A DNA stretch of 64,000 nucleotides from positions 7,935,243 to 7,999,242 of the forward strand of contig CM025849.1 in NCBI GenBank assembly GCA_003952965.2. The letters are read 5' to 3'. Each line of letters starts with the position of its first letter. Position 1 is the first letter of the stretch. The notes beneath the pieces were generated by a model. It was not told where the DNA came from. It ran no database searches and saw only the letters and a list, made by a program, of their open reading frames with translations. Of the stretch, positions 52,103 through 64,000 are shown in pieces. Origin of the DNA: Morella rubra (Eukaryota; Streptophyta; Magnoliopsida; Fagales; Myricaceae). The position numbers and the translations under genes were made by a program.

Positions 52103-53706
52103 GGTTGAAATTTTTATAATTTGTCACTGACCTCACGGTATCAAATGAGTAGACTGTATAGCATTAGGCTGGACTCTTATAGGACGTGATTGAATCCCAT
52201 TAGTCTAATTTTCTACCTCCTTTTTAATTTTAATAAATTGTGAGCAATTTCCATCTGGAGCCGGCAATCTGCTTTCATTCATTGGATACTCTTCCATTAA
52301 ATTTTTTCTTCCAGTTTTACAAGTCGGCAGTTATAAATTGGGCCATTTACCACGAGAGACAAACGTGGGCCGGGTCAAACAGACTTCGAATTATAATAAA
52401 TGCAGTGTGCCTCTGATAGTATAACAAACTCCCATCTGTTTGGCAATTTCCCAATCCTCTCCGAATTAGATAATTTCATATGAGAAGAGATAGTTTTTTC
52501 TTCTTTTGGTCCCTTTAAGGACTGCGGTACCATTACTTTTATCTTCCTGAATACACATTGTTATTGTGTTCGCTTGGTTAGTAATGGAGGAGAAAGATAC
52601 AGAAACTAACAGCTTATTGCTTAAAGCAAGTAGGCAGCCATATCAAGTGACCTCCTAGGCATGGACAAATTCAGGGTTGAAACTAATGCTTGTTCTCCAA
52701 GAGGTGCCCAATCCGTAAAAGCTTTCAGATACCCACAGAGTTCCGAACTCAAGGAAGTTAATCCCATGAGTAGTATATGAAGGCACAGAACTTCCATTGT
52801 CCTCCTAAAGCTTAACCATCTCACCCCTCTAAGAGCACATTTGTGGTTCAGGAAAAGGAAGTAGAAGAAGAAGAAGAATAGGACAACTGTGAGCACCAAA
52901 AGGTAAGCAAATGCACTGCTACAATTTCCAGCCTATCGGACCGGGTTGGTCATGATTGGAAAATTTGTGCCTCAATGTAAGAAAATTGGCCACAGAGACG
53001 CACAAGTAAAACCCACAAAGCATGGATTGAAACTGTAGCTGAATGCTCAATAATCAATCATCAATGCACCAGCTACAAGCAAGCATATATAGCAGCACTT
53101 CCCCCTTCTTTGTAGCGGATAGAGTTACACCCGCCTGTGCTTTTCTAACAAAGCTATTGCCTACGTTATACATGTCTGCATCACACCTCCGGTAGAAACA
53201 ACACCACCGGAATCAATTAATTCTTGGGTTTTCAGAAAATTCATCAGAGATTATGTAGCCCTGTACAATTTTATCATACGGGCAACATTGCTCTCACATG
53301 TACTGCAGAAACTGAACACTCTTCAGAATTCTCATTAGAGATTTCAGTTTCTGCAGAATTCCTATTAGAGACTTGCACCGCAGGGACAACATTGCTCTCA
53401 CACGCACTGCAGACACTTGGAAACACAAAGCAAAACTAAAGGAAACCAGACAAAAAAAAAAGAAAAATTCTATTTTTTTTTTTTCTGTGATGGTTAACAA
53501 TTGGGTACAGGCGTACAGCTACGCAAGGATACAGCAAACAAGTGTATCATCAAAGAAAAACATAACAAGGTTAACGGTAAGATTTCCTCTAATAATCCAT
53601 CGGATGTTTCAAACTCCAATCCACCGACCAATTTGAAAGGGTGTCAGAAGTTCCTGCCAATCAAACTACCATATCTACAAGAACAAATATATTTTCAGCA
53701 AACAAA
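52103..53706. other. Spacer; weak 92-codon minus-strand frame
   Basis: Mostly non-coding. A minus-strand frame at 52621-52899 begins with a very hydrophobic stretch (VLTVVLFFFFFYFLFL) and continues RGVRWLSFRRTMEVLCLHIL; I do not recognise it, and it may be the last exon of an unidentified gene or chance. A ~104-bp imperfect tandem repeat (CAACATTGCTCTCACA at 53283 and 53387) lies between it and the next gene. Confidence 0.35.
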
Positions 53707-53961
53707 TCAAACGGTACAGCCGCAGAAGACGAAGAAGTAACAGAGCATAGCGACCAAAGCCACCGATTCTAGCACCGTAATTACGGTCCAGAACAAGTCG
53801 TCGAATATATTAAAATCCAACCACCACCTGAGGTTTCCGAAGCTCCACCAAGTCGTGAAGTACGAGAGATTGAATTCCGGCCAACGGAATACCGACCTCG
53901 GCAGAGAGAAAGTGAACTCCGGCCACCGGAAAGCTGACGTGTACCACCACCTGAAAGACAT
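53707..53961 (-). CDS. Small tryptophan-rich protein with C-terminal membrane anchor
   Basis: An 84-residue protein. The frame is open to a GTG at 53985, but the first ATG, at 53961 (MSFRWWYTSAFRWPEF), is the natural start. The N-terminal half is rich in Trp and aromatic residues and repeats the motif FRWPEF twice, separated by TFSLPRSV. The C-terminal 25 residues (TVLESVALVAMLCYFFVFCG, then CTV) form one hydrophobic segment ending in a Cys pair, as in a tail-anchored membrane protein. I recall similar short plant proteins of unknown function ending LVAMLCFFFLFCGCTL, so the end appears conserved, but I know of no assigned role. A TATA box in minus orientation (ATATATATAC, 54051-54060) lies about 90 bases upstream. 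No intron is needed. Confidence 0.7.
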   Translation of the reverse strand: MSFRWWYTSAFRWPEFTFSLPRSVFRWPEFNLSYFTTWWSFGNLRWWLDFNIFDDLFWTVITVLESVALVAMLCYFFVFCGCTV

Positions 53962-54050
53962 CTCTCTATGTTGTCCGTCTCCCACTCCCCCCCCTCTTTC
54001 TTTCTTCTTTTGTCGGGGCTCTTCTAGTCTTATGCAGGAAACGACTAAAC

Positions 54051-54061
54051 GTATATATATG
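54051..54061 (-). promoter_or_regulatory. TATA box of the small membrane protein gene
   Basis: Minus-strand TATATATAC about 90 bases upstream of the ATG at 53961, a normal plant promoter spacing. Confidence 0.5.
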
Positions 54062-57000
54062 AATTTTTTTTTTTTTTTGGGATTGAATGTATGGAATAAT
54101 TAATAATTGGTACAGGGTGCATACGCTACAGATGAGCAATTACACGTGTTCCAGCGAGGATTGACCAAACCACTTGGGTGCCTTATGATCAACTGTTCCT
54201 TCTGACTTCGACAGCAGGCAAGCGATTTCCAAATAGATATAAGAAATTAATATATTTTATCAGATGGTTTCAAATTTGCATTAAGTTAATTCTCAAGTGA
54301 TCAAATTTATCATTCTAATTAATTTAACTTTTTAAAAATTATAATCAACCATGGACAATGATGGTTTTGGTAACAATGTCAAACAAATTCAATGAATGCA
54401 AGCATTCAATTTAACTTATCTTATTATACTTCTTTTTTTCTTTTTTAATTCTATTTTAATTCTTTTATTTTAGTAACCGATAAATTCATTACACTTAATT
54501 TTTGTGTATCGAACTTAAACGAACCTGATATAATAAAGAAACATATGAATCTGACTGAAAGCACAATAACAAACTCTAAACACTCATTCAGCCACACAAT
54601 CTAAGTATTATTTAAGTTAATGACTTATTAATTTGTAAACGATGAAATTCAAATTCATACTCACCTATTATATATGTTCATTTACGAGCAAAAGTCCATT
54701 ATTTCAACCATTGAACTATCGTCCTTGAAGATCTTATTTTCATTTTCTCGTGTGCAATTAAAGAATATAGGGTAGAGTAGGGGATTAGGGAGAGTGGTTA
54801 CCGATTGCGACTTGTATCAACAGAGGGAGAGAGTTGTGGGATGGGAAATAGGGTAACCAATTGGGAAACGAGTATTTTATGTCACACAGTTTTGTGCTTT
54901 GGTGGATTTTTTTAGGCTGACCAAGATATAGAGAGTCTACCGAAGAGCTTGCTTTAGTGCAATTGCAAAGGGCATGTGAATTTGAAAGAGCTTGCTTTAG
55001 TGCAATTGCAAAGGGCATGTGAATTTGAAATCCCATGTGAATTTTCAAAACTTAGAATCTTGACCAAATAAAGTAAGCTTATGATATTAGCTTGGGGTGA
55101 TTTACATGATTATCGTAATTAATCGATATGTGGAGGTGAATCTAGAAAGATGGTGAAGTGAAAGCGAGAGTATATATTATAATATAGAATTTGTGGGGGA
55201 AGTAGGTTTTAAGGCGACTAATGCATCATTAATTAGCTGTTAAGGGGATAATTAATTTCTTGCACTCAAAGCAAAATGTTTAGCAATGAGTTGTTGTCGT
55301 GTTGGCTGCTTCTTTCGTCTAAGTGGATAGTTCCTTCCTAGTTAAGCCTTTGAACGGTATAAGGTTCCCAATGGGAACCCTGTCCCTTTCGAGTCTTCGA
55401 CAGTTGTAATTGCTTGAAGATTTATCAGACGGTGAAGATGTTTACATTCCTACGTAAGCAGTTGTACATGAATGGAGCCCGTAGGACTAATAGCTGATGA
55501 TCAAGGAAAGAGATATCGGAGCCGTAGGCCAACGTAAAAGCCGGAATCAAGCGAAACATATTTACATGCACATATTTCAAGAAAAAAAATATATATATAT
55601 TTACATGCACATGGTTTGTGAGGCATGATAACGACACCGCCATGTGCCTCTTAATGCCACCGTATCAGTACACCTAAGACTTAGGAAATACGCTGTTGGG
55701 AAGTTTGTTTGGAATCTATACATAACTTGCATACATGCTCTAAATTACGCGCAAAATGTCATTTCAAGCTATTAAGTTACCAAAAAACAAAGTTACAACT
55801 TTTGCTACTGCGAACCCTCGAACTATTAAATTCATTAATGTTCCTTTTATCGTAGGATCTAACAATTGATATTGTGTTGTGCAGCTTATTTTCTGTACAT
55901 TTTAACTGTAACATTTTATTAAAAGGCAAATATCAAAACATTTTGATAATTTAAGAGTTAAATGTGATGGAATTTATAATTTAGATTAATAAAATGATAT
56001 TTTGGTGAAAGTTTGAGAAGTAAAAGTGAAGATTTTTAATACATAAATAAACATGGAACAATAGTTTTTTTTTTTGAATGATTTATTTTTACTCACTAGG
56101 GTTTTGACGCGATTTTAAAAACTCATTAGGTTTGGACTGTTAGTACAATAAATCACTCACCAAATTCGTTAAGGCAATTTCAACGTAAATATGTTTTACC
56201 CAATCAAAACTTGCCATGCGTTATAAAACTAATTCAAATTTTAGAGAAATTAAAATTTTATTTATCTTTTTATTTTTTATTTTAATTTTTACGACACATG
56301 GTAACTTGGAATTCACGTGATTGATAGTAATGTGTCTCTGTTAATCACGTAAAATTTATCCCATAATCCATTAAAGAGACTACTTGAGTTGACGGAATGG
56401 TTACTCTAAAATATAAGAGATTCGTATGAGATTTGGTCATATAAAGAACTAGTGAACTAATTAATTCTTCAAATCACCATTTTCAACGAAAAAATGTTGA
56501 GTTAAAATTACCATTTCAATGGAAAAAATATTGGCTGTATAATCTAAAACAAAGAATATTAGATGCCATTATATGATTTATTATTATTATTTATAAATAG
56601 ATCCATGAGCTTATTAAAGAATGATCATTTTTTAAGTCAAAAAATATGTTCAAGTTAAAGTTTATATATATATTGGATCTTGAAGTATATTTATAAAATT
56701 ATTACTACTATTATTGAATATATAACAAGATAAATAATTAAAATTAATTAATTATCATGATATCGGTCTCTTATAAGACAAATTCCTAGCTCCGCTCGGC
56801 ATGTGAGAGGTTTAAGGATTTTCTGCCAATTAGGTGCAATTACTAGCGTGTTTATCTTGATCGACGTGGCAGACGCAGTTGTTGCAACTTCTTTCAACCA
56901 TATCCGGAGAAGGTGACATCTGATATTAATTGTATAAACATTCGTATCCCAATTTGCGATTTATCTCTGTTTATTAGATTTTTTTTACAATAAGAGAAAT

Positions 57001-58750
57001 TTATTATACTTAATCCTTTTACATCATCAAATTTTGAACACTTTAATTGGCCTTATAACTGAAGTATTATTTGAATTAAGTATTTATTCACAACCGGTAT
57101 GATATGAATTAATGTTCATTCCCAAATATAATTAGTCTAAAAATGAAGTTCATCCTTCTAACTATTAATTAAAATATAACTCTAGGCTTTTCAATTCAAT
57201 TTATAATTTATATCAAATTTAACCATATCTTTTACCTTTAAAATGGTCATGAATCTTTATACGGTTAATTGTTTTTAATATAAATAAAATACTAATTTTG
57301 CACAAATATCTATTTTTTGAAGCGAAAATTATTGTTTTATTCTAATATTATACAATGCACGAAAGGTTTTCTTATCATAGGATAATGCTATATATTTATC
57401 ATAGAATAATTTTAAAAGACTCCTAGGTAATAAATTCATCATAAAATAATACTTGTTTAAACACCCTATATATATATATATAGCTATAACTCTCCATCTT
57501 TATAGTGGGATCAGGTAATTTTTTAACTCCGTACTCAAGGGTTATCCAAATGGGTCAAATAGTGACAAAAACTTAATATTGACAGAAGGATATTTGTCTC
57601 AGCGAGAAATTAGTTTAATATTTTTCAGCAAGGAAAATGAGAAAAATAAAAGAAACGCAGGGGTTTGACAAATAATTAGCTTTATATATATATATATGCA
57701 GTCGTTCGTGTGCCTAACATATTCCATGTGGCGTGGACAGAGTTTACTGTTCAAGTACAATAGCTTTATTTTTATTTTTTCTTTTTTCTATTTAGTTTCT
57801 AGAGACAGTCATTGCAAGTCCATTCGGCCATGGCATACGAGGTTAATTATAATAAGAATATCCTTTTTTGCAGCCTAATTAATAAGAATATCTAATCCCA
57901 TTGGATACTCTTTTTTTTGTCTAAACAATCGTAACATTTATAAATATTATTCATGAAGACAATGCAGAATATTTATTCATCACATATTATGAGTTTGATG
58001 TATTTAATTTCTTATTTGGAAAATCGTATTCTCTCTGAAACCTCAATATATCTATCTTACCAATTATTTGGAAATCAGATACTTCTCTTTTTTTTTTTTT
58101 TGGGGAGGGGGGGGGGGGGACTAAAAAAATGTTTTTTCTCTTCATTTTTTTTTGGTGAGAATAGAGTTTTGAAAAAATATATTTCACAAAAATTAGATTT
58201 TTAAGACAAGGAAATATAGCAAGTGGTGAGAATAGTATTTAATGATCATAAACTTTTTTATCTACTTAAACTATCAACAAATTTTCCTTTTATAGGAGTA
58301 AAGTTCTACATTTTTTTTTTGGGTGATCGCAAGTAAAATATTATTTGTCTACAAACACCCCAAGGCACAAAAGTATCATTTTGAATTTTTGAATTATTAA
58401 ATTCAAGTGACAATTGAGATAGTTCACCCGTGGGGGAAAAATGGTATGTTTCAAATTTTGGTGAAATAGAACAAGAATAATAAAAGGTAAGTAAATGTGG
58501 GTAAAATCATAATTTCAAATATAAAAAAAATACAATTTTTTTTTTATCTGAAATAACAAAAATCTTTAATGAAAAGTGTAAATAATTGTATAATATTAAT
58601 AATGGGTAGAAGAAATGTGACAAAACCATAATTTAAACTGGTCAAAACCTTTATAATTAGAGAGTAGAAAGAGTCTTTATTACTTTTTTTTCATATGCAT
58701 TGTAAAATATATATGACGGTTTGAGTTTGATCCTACTAGTCGAATTACAC
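54062..58750. other. AT-rich gene-free region
   Basis: About 4.7 kb without a credible gene. It contains a 43-bp perfect tandem duplication at 54944-55030, TA repeats near 57468-57483 and 57683-57697, and a T-run followed by a G-run at 58088-58119. Short frames carry no domain. Confidence 0.55.
54944..55030. repeat. Two tandem copies of a 43-bp unit
   Basis: AGAGCTTGCTTTAGTGCAAT at 54944 is repeated at 54987 with the rest of the unit (through GTGAATTTGAA) identical. A recent direct duplication. Confidence 0.85.
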
Positions 58751-58899
58751 GAATAGCCTTGTAGGCTCAAATCACAAGGACCTGTAACTTAACCCCAACT
58801 CAACAACATGGGCCAGTTGTCTAAGGCTAGAATGGGTGGGCATCGTGGGCCCGATAGAATATTCCAGAACAGTTAATCCAAAAAAAAAAAAACCTAACT

Positions 58900-59207
58900 C
58901 TTGATACGTCAGCCCTTCCCCAGCACGTGAGGAGCAGCTGACTGAGAAAGGAGAATAGAGCGCCGCAACGATCCTATCGACCCAGAAATACAAATTCTCT
59001 GACGGGGATCGTCCGATATGTTGCCACGTCATTGATCCGCGTGAATCCGCGTTTCAACGGCTCAGATTACGGTTGCAGAGGTACTGGTAGACGGGGAACG
59101 AAGAAGCTAGGCTCCTCTCTCTTCTCTTTGCTCCTACCTGTTCTCCAATTTCTGAATTTGATTTGTCTTTCCGATTCCTCAAGAAAGTTTCTCGCGAGTT
59201 AACGGAG
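58900..59207 (+). promoter_or_regulatory. Promoter and leader of the acidic protein gene
   Basis: A G-box core CACGTG lies at 58924-58929, and GC-richer sequence with CACGTCA and repeated ATCCGCG words follows (59015-59055). A CT-rich leader (59110-59150) runs up to the ATG at 59208. No TATA box is evident, as in many housekeeping plant promoters. Confidence 0.5.
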
Positions 59208-61021
59208 ATGAGGGTAAAGGAGGACGATATTGAATTCGAAGGGGAAAGTGGATTTAGGTTCTCGCACGAAGAAGGCGAGGAAGATGAGGTTGAGGATGGC
59301 GTAGAAAAAGGTCATGAGGAAGAGGATGGTGATGAAGACGACGACGACGAAGATGAGGACGAAGACGACGATGAAGATGAGGACGACGACGATGGTGATG
59401 TGCAGGAGGTTGTACCTTCTTCTGGTGGTCCTCCGGTTCAGTCAGTGGATGATGACGAGGACGATGACGAGGAGGACGACGACGACGACGAAGACGAGAA
59501 CGGTGATGGAGATGATGACGGCGATGGCGACGACGACGACGACGACGATGACGAGGAGAAGAAGGGTGAAGAGGAGGTAGTGATGGATATTTTTTTTCTT
59601 AATTTTATTCATATTTTCGAATTTTCCGTCTTCGACATTTTTAGATTTTTTGTCGGTATGAAAATAGTTCAGATCTATATTTATTTCCCGGTTGTTTTGA
59701 ATTAGAAAAAGAAAATAGTTCAAAATCTGCCTCTTTGTATTGATTTCCTCGCATATTTGTATGAAGAAAATCCTTCTTTTTTACTGTTGTTTTCCCTTAA
59801 TCTTCCTTTAAGGTGTATATTTGTTAATTTGCAATCTGTCCTCTTAGATCTGTCTACCTTTTTATTTAGATAGTCCTGTGTTCCTTTTTCCAGTGGTTAA
59901 TGATAAAAGAAATTCGTATCCCTATATGAAATTATAGGTGTTTTTAGTCCCTGTTTTTGTTCTCTAATTTTGAAGCGAGTCGATGTCAGTGTCATCTTTT
60001 TACTTAGTGGTCAGGTTTTGCAGATCTGGAGCGTTTAACTCTTATGTGAAGTTGTAAACTTGAAGCATGTCGGTAATCATCAGAAAAATCAACCGAAATG
60101 TCTGATTTCTTTAGTTTTTAAGGCATGGGTTTGCAAGTAGATTTTCTGATGCGTTATGGGGCTCATGGAATAATCCCTTGCATGCTTCTTTATGGTTTTT
60201 TTGTTTTGCTTTGATATCTTTTCCCTTTCCAGTTGAATTGAGGAGCTTGGAGTCTTTAGTTTTCCTGCCTTTATTGGTCGGCAGTTTTTCTCTTCATATT
60301 TTATCTCTACCTACTTGTAGATCTAGCAAAAGTCAATAGTTTATTCTGGGCGTCAGGTTTCATGTTTGTGTTGTCTTGATCTTCATGGCACCCAAATAGT
60401 TAAGAAACTCAACTTCCTGGTAGATATCTATGCCCTTTTTGGCAATCCATTTCCATTGACTTCAACTGGACACACACTGGGGTTCAGGCGGAGCAGATCC
60501 ATATCTGGCATATTTTTATTTTCATGAAATTGTCTCCTGTCAGCTTTTATCTTCTGTGCGCTGAGGAAGCCCTATAAAGTCCCGCATCCATTTTAAAACT
60601 TGAACCTTGATCCGTTTCATCAATTATCTATTTGCATGTTAGCTCTTGCTGCTTCCATATCTAATATGTTTTCTCTGTTCCCGGTAATCTGATTTTTTCA
60701 GTTAGTTTATATTTTTCTGATATCTTTCTGTCTAAATTTATCCATGAAATCTACAAAAAGGATCTGGGAACTGAATACCTTGTCAGGCCTGTGGGCCATG
60801 CTGAGGATGAGGAGGATGCCAGTGATTTTGAACCCCAGGAGAACGGCGAGGAGGAAGATGCTGACGAGGAGGATGAAGATGAAGATGACGATGACGATGA
60901 TGCTGGTGGGAAGGTTGATGTTCCAGCAAAGAGGAAGAGATCAGATAGAGATGAGGAGGAGGACGATGACGATGACGACGATGATGGTGGGGAGGATGAT
61001 GAGAGGCCATCCAAGCGATAG
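59208..61021 (+). CDS. Highly acidic, probably nuclear protein, two exons
   Basis: Exon 1 (59208-59576) and exon 2 (60761-61021) join in phase across a 1184-base GT-AG intron to give 209 residues. After MRVKEDDIEFEGESGFRFSH the protein is largely runs of Asp and Glu, broken by VQEVVPSSGGPPVQSV. Exon 2 starts DLGTEYLVRPVGHAEDEEDA, then SDFEPQENGEEED. That DLGTEYLVRP plus SDFEP block recurs in plant proteins given arbitrary names such as nucleolin-like or prothymosin-like. Basic KRKR near the end and a final PSKR could act as nuclear localisation signals. The composition suggests histone or RNA binding, as in acidic chaperones, but no function is established. The frame is open upstream through a TTG at 59163; ATG 59208 is the first ATG. 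Acidic runs are GAC/GAT/GAG repeats, prone to length change. Confidence 0.85.
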
Positions 61022-61460
61022 GGTTGGGCCTCTCTTGTGTTGAGGACTGACCATAGAGAAAAAAACATAGGTCAATCTCTCTCACTCTCTCTTTTAGATC
61101 CATATCTCCTCTTTGTAGAAAGAAGGATACAATGGTTCATGGTTTCCGCTTTTAGTTCCTGTATTATCATGGTAGCAGTGTTAGGTTCTTACTGTCTTGT
61201 CTGGTAATGCTTAGTTATGTGGGGGTTTGTAGAAGAACTATCTGAAAGTTCTGGTTTAGGATATCTGTAAGTTACTGGATCTAGATAAGTTTGTGGACAT
61301 TTGAAGACTTCCCTTTCATTAGGTTGATTGCAGGTTTTCTAGATTGGGTCTTTGTGGAACTACCTTAAAGGTTTGTTGAATGGTTGGTGGATCTTATGTG
61401 TTTAGTTGATGTGGTTTTTTACAATTCTGATCCAGTCGTCATTGTTCTAAAGAGATTGGG
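61022..61460 (+). other. Likely 3' UTR of the acidic protein gene
   Basis: Non-coding sequence after the stop at 61021, with a CT-rich stretch at 61075-61092 and T-rich parts. I could not place a poly(A) signal firmly. Confidence 0.35.
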
Positions 61461-61978
61461 GGAAGAATGCACCTCATGCCCGCGTGTTTGACCGAATCCC
61501 ATTTGCACATGTGGTATGGTCATTGGTTTGAAAAAAAGGGGATTAAAGCATGGAGATGCTTCTGATATGATTCTGATTTGTTTCTCCTCTTTGTTAATTT
61601 TCGGCTTGTTCTGAGCTGGGAACTGAGTGATTCGAAAAGCCAAGTATTCTTTGGATGGGTCTAGTCCTGGATTTCAGATCCGGGTCTGTTTGATTTCCCC
61701 CTGTGGTTGCGGGTCGGTGCGGATCCCTTATAACTCAATTACCGAAGCCAAAACAAACAAACCTCAACCATTTGTCTTATGGCCGCGGTGACATCGGTTT
61801 AGGGCGTAGTAGCGCTTCAAAAAGTCCGCAAATACACTAATAGGCTAATGAAAATGGATATTACCCGGGGAAAGAGACAACAGCGCATTTTTTAATATCC
61901 TTCAAAGAGTTTGAGATTTCGTGCATTTTTACTTGTCAACTAGAAAAAGAGAAAAAAGGTCAAAAAAAAATAATTCTT

Positions 61979-62009
<31 letters not shown>

Positions 62010-64000
62010 TAGTGGGTCCTTCGGATGCACATGTTTCTGGACGAATTTATTGACTGCCCTCCTTACCCGTCTGTGACTCTGTGGACCGTAAAATGGGGAT
62101 AGTTTTACCGTTTTGTCCTCTCTATATGAGCGCCTGTACAGCCATCAATGCAGATACAGGGGGGGGTGGTATAGTCAGTATGTGGTAGTGTATTAAAGTT
62201 GTCTTCTTTCTTTCATGCATTTAATAGAGTTTTTGATTTATATAGGAAAATGAATTTAACTGACGTGGATTTTGGACTTTGTGAACAGATCGATGGTGTC
62301 ACTGGCGAAATTATAGCGGTCCACTGAGCGATGACGGATTGATAGAGACGCACAGACGAAAACAGCATCAAGTTATGCTTTGCGAAAGAGGACCAAGGTG
62401 GTGATCTACACCACGTCAGCTCTCTGGAAATCTGGGGAAGCTGGCCCCACCTTCTTTGCATAATTGCTGCCCTGGCCGTTGCCATGCTTCGGAAAGCGAA
62501 TGGGAACAGAACCGGGCCATGCTGTCCCAAAACAAACAATATAAGATTTTGCATCTTTTTTAAAAAAGAAAAGTTCTTGGGTTTTTATCAAAAAATGAAA
62601 AATTCAATCCTTAAATTTTTATACTAAAAGAAAAAAAAAAGTCTTTAGGGGTAGTCTTCCATCAGTTTTCCTAACGGGCTGAGTCATAGACGAGTTGATT
62701 CAGCAAATCCTTTGTCACCCGAGCTGCCTCAACAGTCAACATACCTCCTCTGCCACCTAATCTCCAGAGCTCACACGTCAGCCCAAGTAAGCTCAATGGC
62801 TCTCTCCACACCCTGGAGTCAGGTGATTGGTTGTGTACTGAGATTTTTTGTATTTGGGAAATGTTCTTGTAACAGAATTGGTTCGGCCATTCTAGGATAT
62901 TGTAGTGCCCACCACCTGTTTGCGACAATACCCACGAAATACGGGCCCAACTGGTGTGAGGCGGTTACGTCCATTCTTTGTATAAATATTCTCTTCTCAT
63001 GTAGAATCATGAAATGAAAATATTCTTTACATCAAACATTTCACTCCATAATGAAAGAAGGAAAAATATTGTATTTCTGAAAGAATTCAAATCTTCTCAC
63101 TCCATGAATTCAAGGAGAGAACCGTCAGTTTTCTTGGGCGGGAAAGCAAAAGAATAAGAGGCAGAAAGAGCGAAAGAGAAAGAGATAGAGATAGAGAGAG
63201 GAGAGAGACTTGCAGGGAGATTTGGCTTTGGCTTGTTAAAATTTTAACGAAATTTTTTTTTATCAAATATACTTCAAAATCTATATTTTATTTTTATTAC
63301 TTATTCATTAATTTCAATACACCTCACTTTTAATATTAACATAAAATTTTAACAAAATTTTGATAGAGATAAATTGATATAGACAGAGAGAGGAGAGAGA
63401 CTTGTAGGGAGATTTGGCGTTTGGTTTGTTAAAATTTTAATAAAATTTTACTTTTATCAAACACACTTTAAAATTTTATTTTTTACGTTTATTACTCATT
63501 CATCAATTTCAATACATCCCCTTTTTAATATTAACACAAAATTTTGCTAAAATTTTATAACCAAATGCGCGATTAGTGAGGAATTGTCGTTTTGGCACGA
63601 AACGCAGCGGTGGTAGGATGATGACATGACCTATGCGTGACCAGCAAAAAATTACAGCTGTATACGTGGATCTTAATATTTTTTTTTAGTGCAAATTTCA
63701 CGTCTAAAAGTTGAAGTTTCAAAACTTAAAAACATATTTTTAAATCACTGTAATTGGCGGAAGATCTTTTTTTTTTTTTTGCGCTAAAAATTCAAACATT
63801 AAAAATTCAAACATTTGACTTATTTTTAAGGCTAAAATAATATCCGTGTCCTTATGATTTGATATTTTCTCAGAAATATCTTTAAGATAAGTTTTTTTTT
63901 GTTCTGCCATCGTTGTAGTATAACTCGTTTTTCAATTATGTCTCTCTATCAACCTTTTGTCTATAGGTTGACGGAATTTGATGACGTGACCCATCGAAAC
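61461..64000. other. Right-end intergenic region
   Basis: No supported gene. A TA/CA microsatellite lies at 61980-62009. At 62690-63010 a stretch ending in TTGTATAAATATTCTCTTC (about 62979-62997) looks like a copia-type LTR or an orphan promoter; I could not find paired ends. Overlapping minus-strand frames at 62213-62591 have no recognisable domain. Confidence 0.45.
63190..63565. repeat. Two tandem copies of a ~192-bp unit
   Basis: GAGAGACTTGCAGGGAGATTTGG with the following GTTAAAATTTTAA and TTATCAAA blocks (from about 63203) recurs as GAGAGACTTGTAGGGAGATTTGG from about 63395. The copies differ at scattered positions, so the duplication is not recent. Confidence 0.75.

Noticed and set aside
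52621-52899. Hydrophobic 92-codon minus-strand frame as a gene
   Set aside because: No recognised family, no clear start or partner exons, and a poly-Phe start caused by a CTT-rich stretch. Kept only as a remark in the spacer entry.
59314-59723. Met/Thr-rich frame (+) and Val-rich frame (-) in the acidic gene
   Set aside because: They are shifted or reverse readings of the GAC/GAT repeats that encode the Asp/Glu runs of the acidic protein.
62213-62591. Two overlapping minus-strand frames of 113 and 61 codons
   Set aside because: Neither resembles a known protein, they overlap in different frames, and there is no promoter or codon pattern in favour of either.

Overview
The window is nuclear DNA of a flowering plant, most likely a eudicot. 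It is AT-rich, with genes split by GT-AG introns, plant-only families (PMEI/invertase-inhibitor proteins, a plant-length galactokinase) and dense plant transposon debris. A run of exactly 1000 Ns (3056-4055) shows a scaffolded assembly.

Layout. 1-4433 has no gene I can support; a possible leader exon runs into the gap. 4434-7277 is the 3' part of a minus-strand LTR element: one LTR plus a broken gag-like gene with an acidic tail. 7840-11200 is a compositional anomaly: a T-rich, C-poor stretch, then about 2.65 kb of GC-rich sequence almost without A, where every frame is open for trivial reasons. 11566-16600 is transposon material: a complete solo LTR with target duplication, a probable gypsy LTR, and a broken hAT transposase. 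17236-22574 holds an intact 13-exon galactokinase gene (499 aa). 25.8-34.9 kb is gene-free and poor in C on the + strand. 35.6-36.7 kb holds decayed exons of an unidentified gene.

37.7-50.1 kb is a minus-strand cluster of PMEI/invertase-inhibitor genes. A ~4.1 kb unit (38985-43082) carrying an intact gene is repeated directly as 43083-50117, where the gene copy is frameshifted. The second unit gained three insertions (a solo LTR, a Mutator-like foldback element and a CACTA-like element), each with a target-site duplication and each missing from the first unit, so all three postdate the duplication.

50876-52093 is a Mutator-like element carrying a broken GRF zinc-finger fragment. 53707-53961 (-) encodes a small tryptophan-rich membrane protein. 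59208-61021 (+) is a two-exon gene for a very acidic, probably nuclear protein. The remainder is AT-rich intergenic DNA with short tandem repeats.

The live genes are galactokinase (galactose salvage), two secreted inhibitors of cell-wall enzymes, the small membrane protein and the acidic protein. Nothing suggests they form a pathway. I found no tRNA, rRNA or CRISPR array. The most interesting features are the time-ordered tandem duplication and the two base-composition anomalies, which may be assembly artefacts.
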